From the NCBI RefSeq assembly GCF_001076885.1, contig NZ_JVDT01000122.1, positions 1 through 63,881 on the forward strand: a DNA stretch of 63,881 nucleotides, in the 5' to 3' direction. The stretch's first letter is position 1; every line of letters begins with the position of its first letter. The DNA comes from Bacillus sp. 522_BSPC (GTDB taxonomy: Bacteria; Bacillota; Bacilli; Bacillales; Cytobacillaceae). Of this stretch, positions 63,739-63,881 are shown piece by piece. The position numbers and the translations under genes were made by a program. The notes below the pieces were generated by a model. It was not told the origin of the DNA, did no database searches, and worked only from the letters and a program-made list of their open reading frames with translations.

Positions 63739-63881
63739 TTTGTAAAGTGTTTTATAAAATTTTTTTCCATTGTTTTTTCTATTATTACGTATTGAAAGAA
63801 CCATCTTAAGCAAAATATTATACAGAAAAAGAGGCTAGGACAAAACTAAATAACTAATCTTTAAAGACGAACAATCTTTAA

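Noticed and set aside
1-63881. tRNA, rRNA, CRISPR arrays, prophage or transposase genes
   Set aside because: Looked for on both strands by motif and by protein content; none found.

Overview
The window is a low-GC, AT-rich chromosomal segment of an endospore-forming member of the Bacillaceae (Bacillus sensu lato). The evidence is an alpha/beta-type SASP gene, two YjcZ-type mini proteins, a Ger(x)C germination lipoprotein, a KinB-like kinase, and several classic Bacillus units: opuAA-AB-AC, yuaF-floT, yjlC-ndh, cwlO and kimA with its c-di-AMP riboswitch. The species cannot be fixed from sequence alone. I see no rRNA, tRNA, CRISPR array, complete insertion sequence or prophage. Most of the window is core chromosome.

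Layout. 1-9 kb: a decayed GC-rich intergenic repeat, an ArsR/DUF2087 regulator, an orphan triple-PAS histidine kinase, a membrane acyltransferase, two tandem tiny spore-protein-like genes, a Ktr-type potassium channel, an SASP, and a TerC-family manganese exporter behind a yybP-ykoY Mn2+ riboswitch. 9-18 kb: an aapJQMP-type amino-acid ABC transporter, release factor 3, a sirtuin, a TatD hydrolase and two YjcZ genes. 18-31 kb: a GbsR-type regulator divergent from the opuA glycine-betaine transporter, the yuaF-floT flotillin pair behind a good sigma-W promoter, a HAD phosphatase with an ABC ATPase, a stand-alone HPr gene, a glutamine-amidotransferase-fold hydrolase, a 5'-nucleotidase-family enzyme and a 2-hydroxyacid dehydrogenase.

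31-50 kb: znuC-znuB zinc importer genes, cwlO with a WalR-box promoter, a possible structured RNA before an FAD oxidase, a MinD-like ATPase, an eight-SH3b-domain glucosaminidase, asparaginase, nitroreductase, an orphan gerC, kimA with a c-di-AMP riboswitch, yjlC-ndh with a Rex-box candidate, and a KinB-like kinase broken by a frameshift. 50-64 kb: a second, intact copy of the GC-rich repeat, an APC permease, a TetR/DHA2 drug-efflux pair with matched operator candidates, bdhA and a divergent LysR gene, an ECF sigma - PadR - HAAS/SEDS fusion - VanZ operon, a truncated AI-2E transporter remnant, an MFS transporter, an SGNH hydrolase, and znuA with two upstream Zur-box candidates and a remnant of an L33 gene.

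Themes. Potassium and osmotic homeostasis recur: Ktr channel, KimA with its riboswitch, and OpuA. So do metals: Mn export through a Mn riboswitch, and zinc uptake split over two loci that share Zur boxes. Envelope maintenance recurs too: CwlO/WalR, FloT/sigma-W, the SH3b glucosaminidase, and the ECF-SEDS-VanZ operon. The least described units are the ECF-PadR-HAAS/SEDS-VanZ operon and the inverted-repeat element at 34889-35007.
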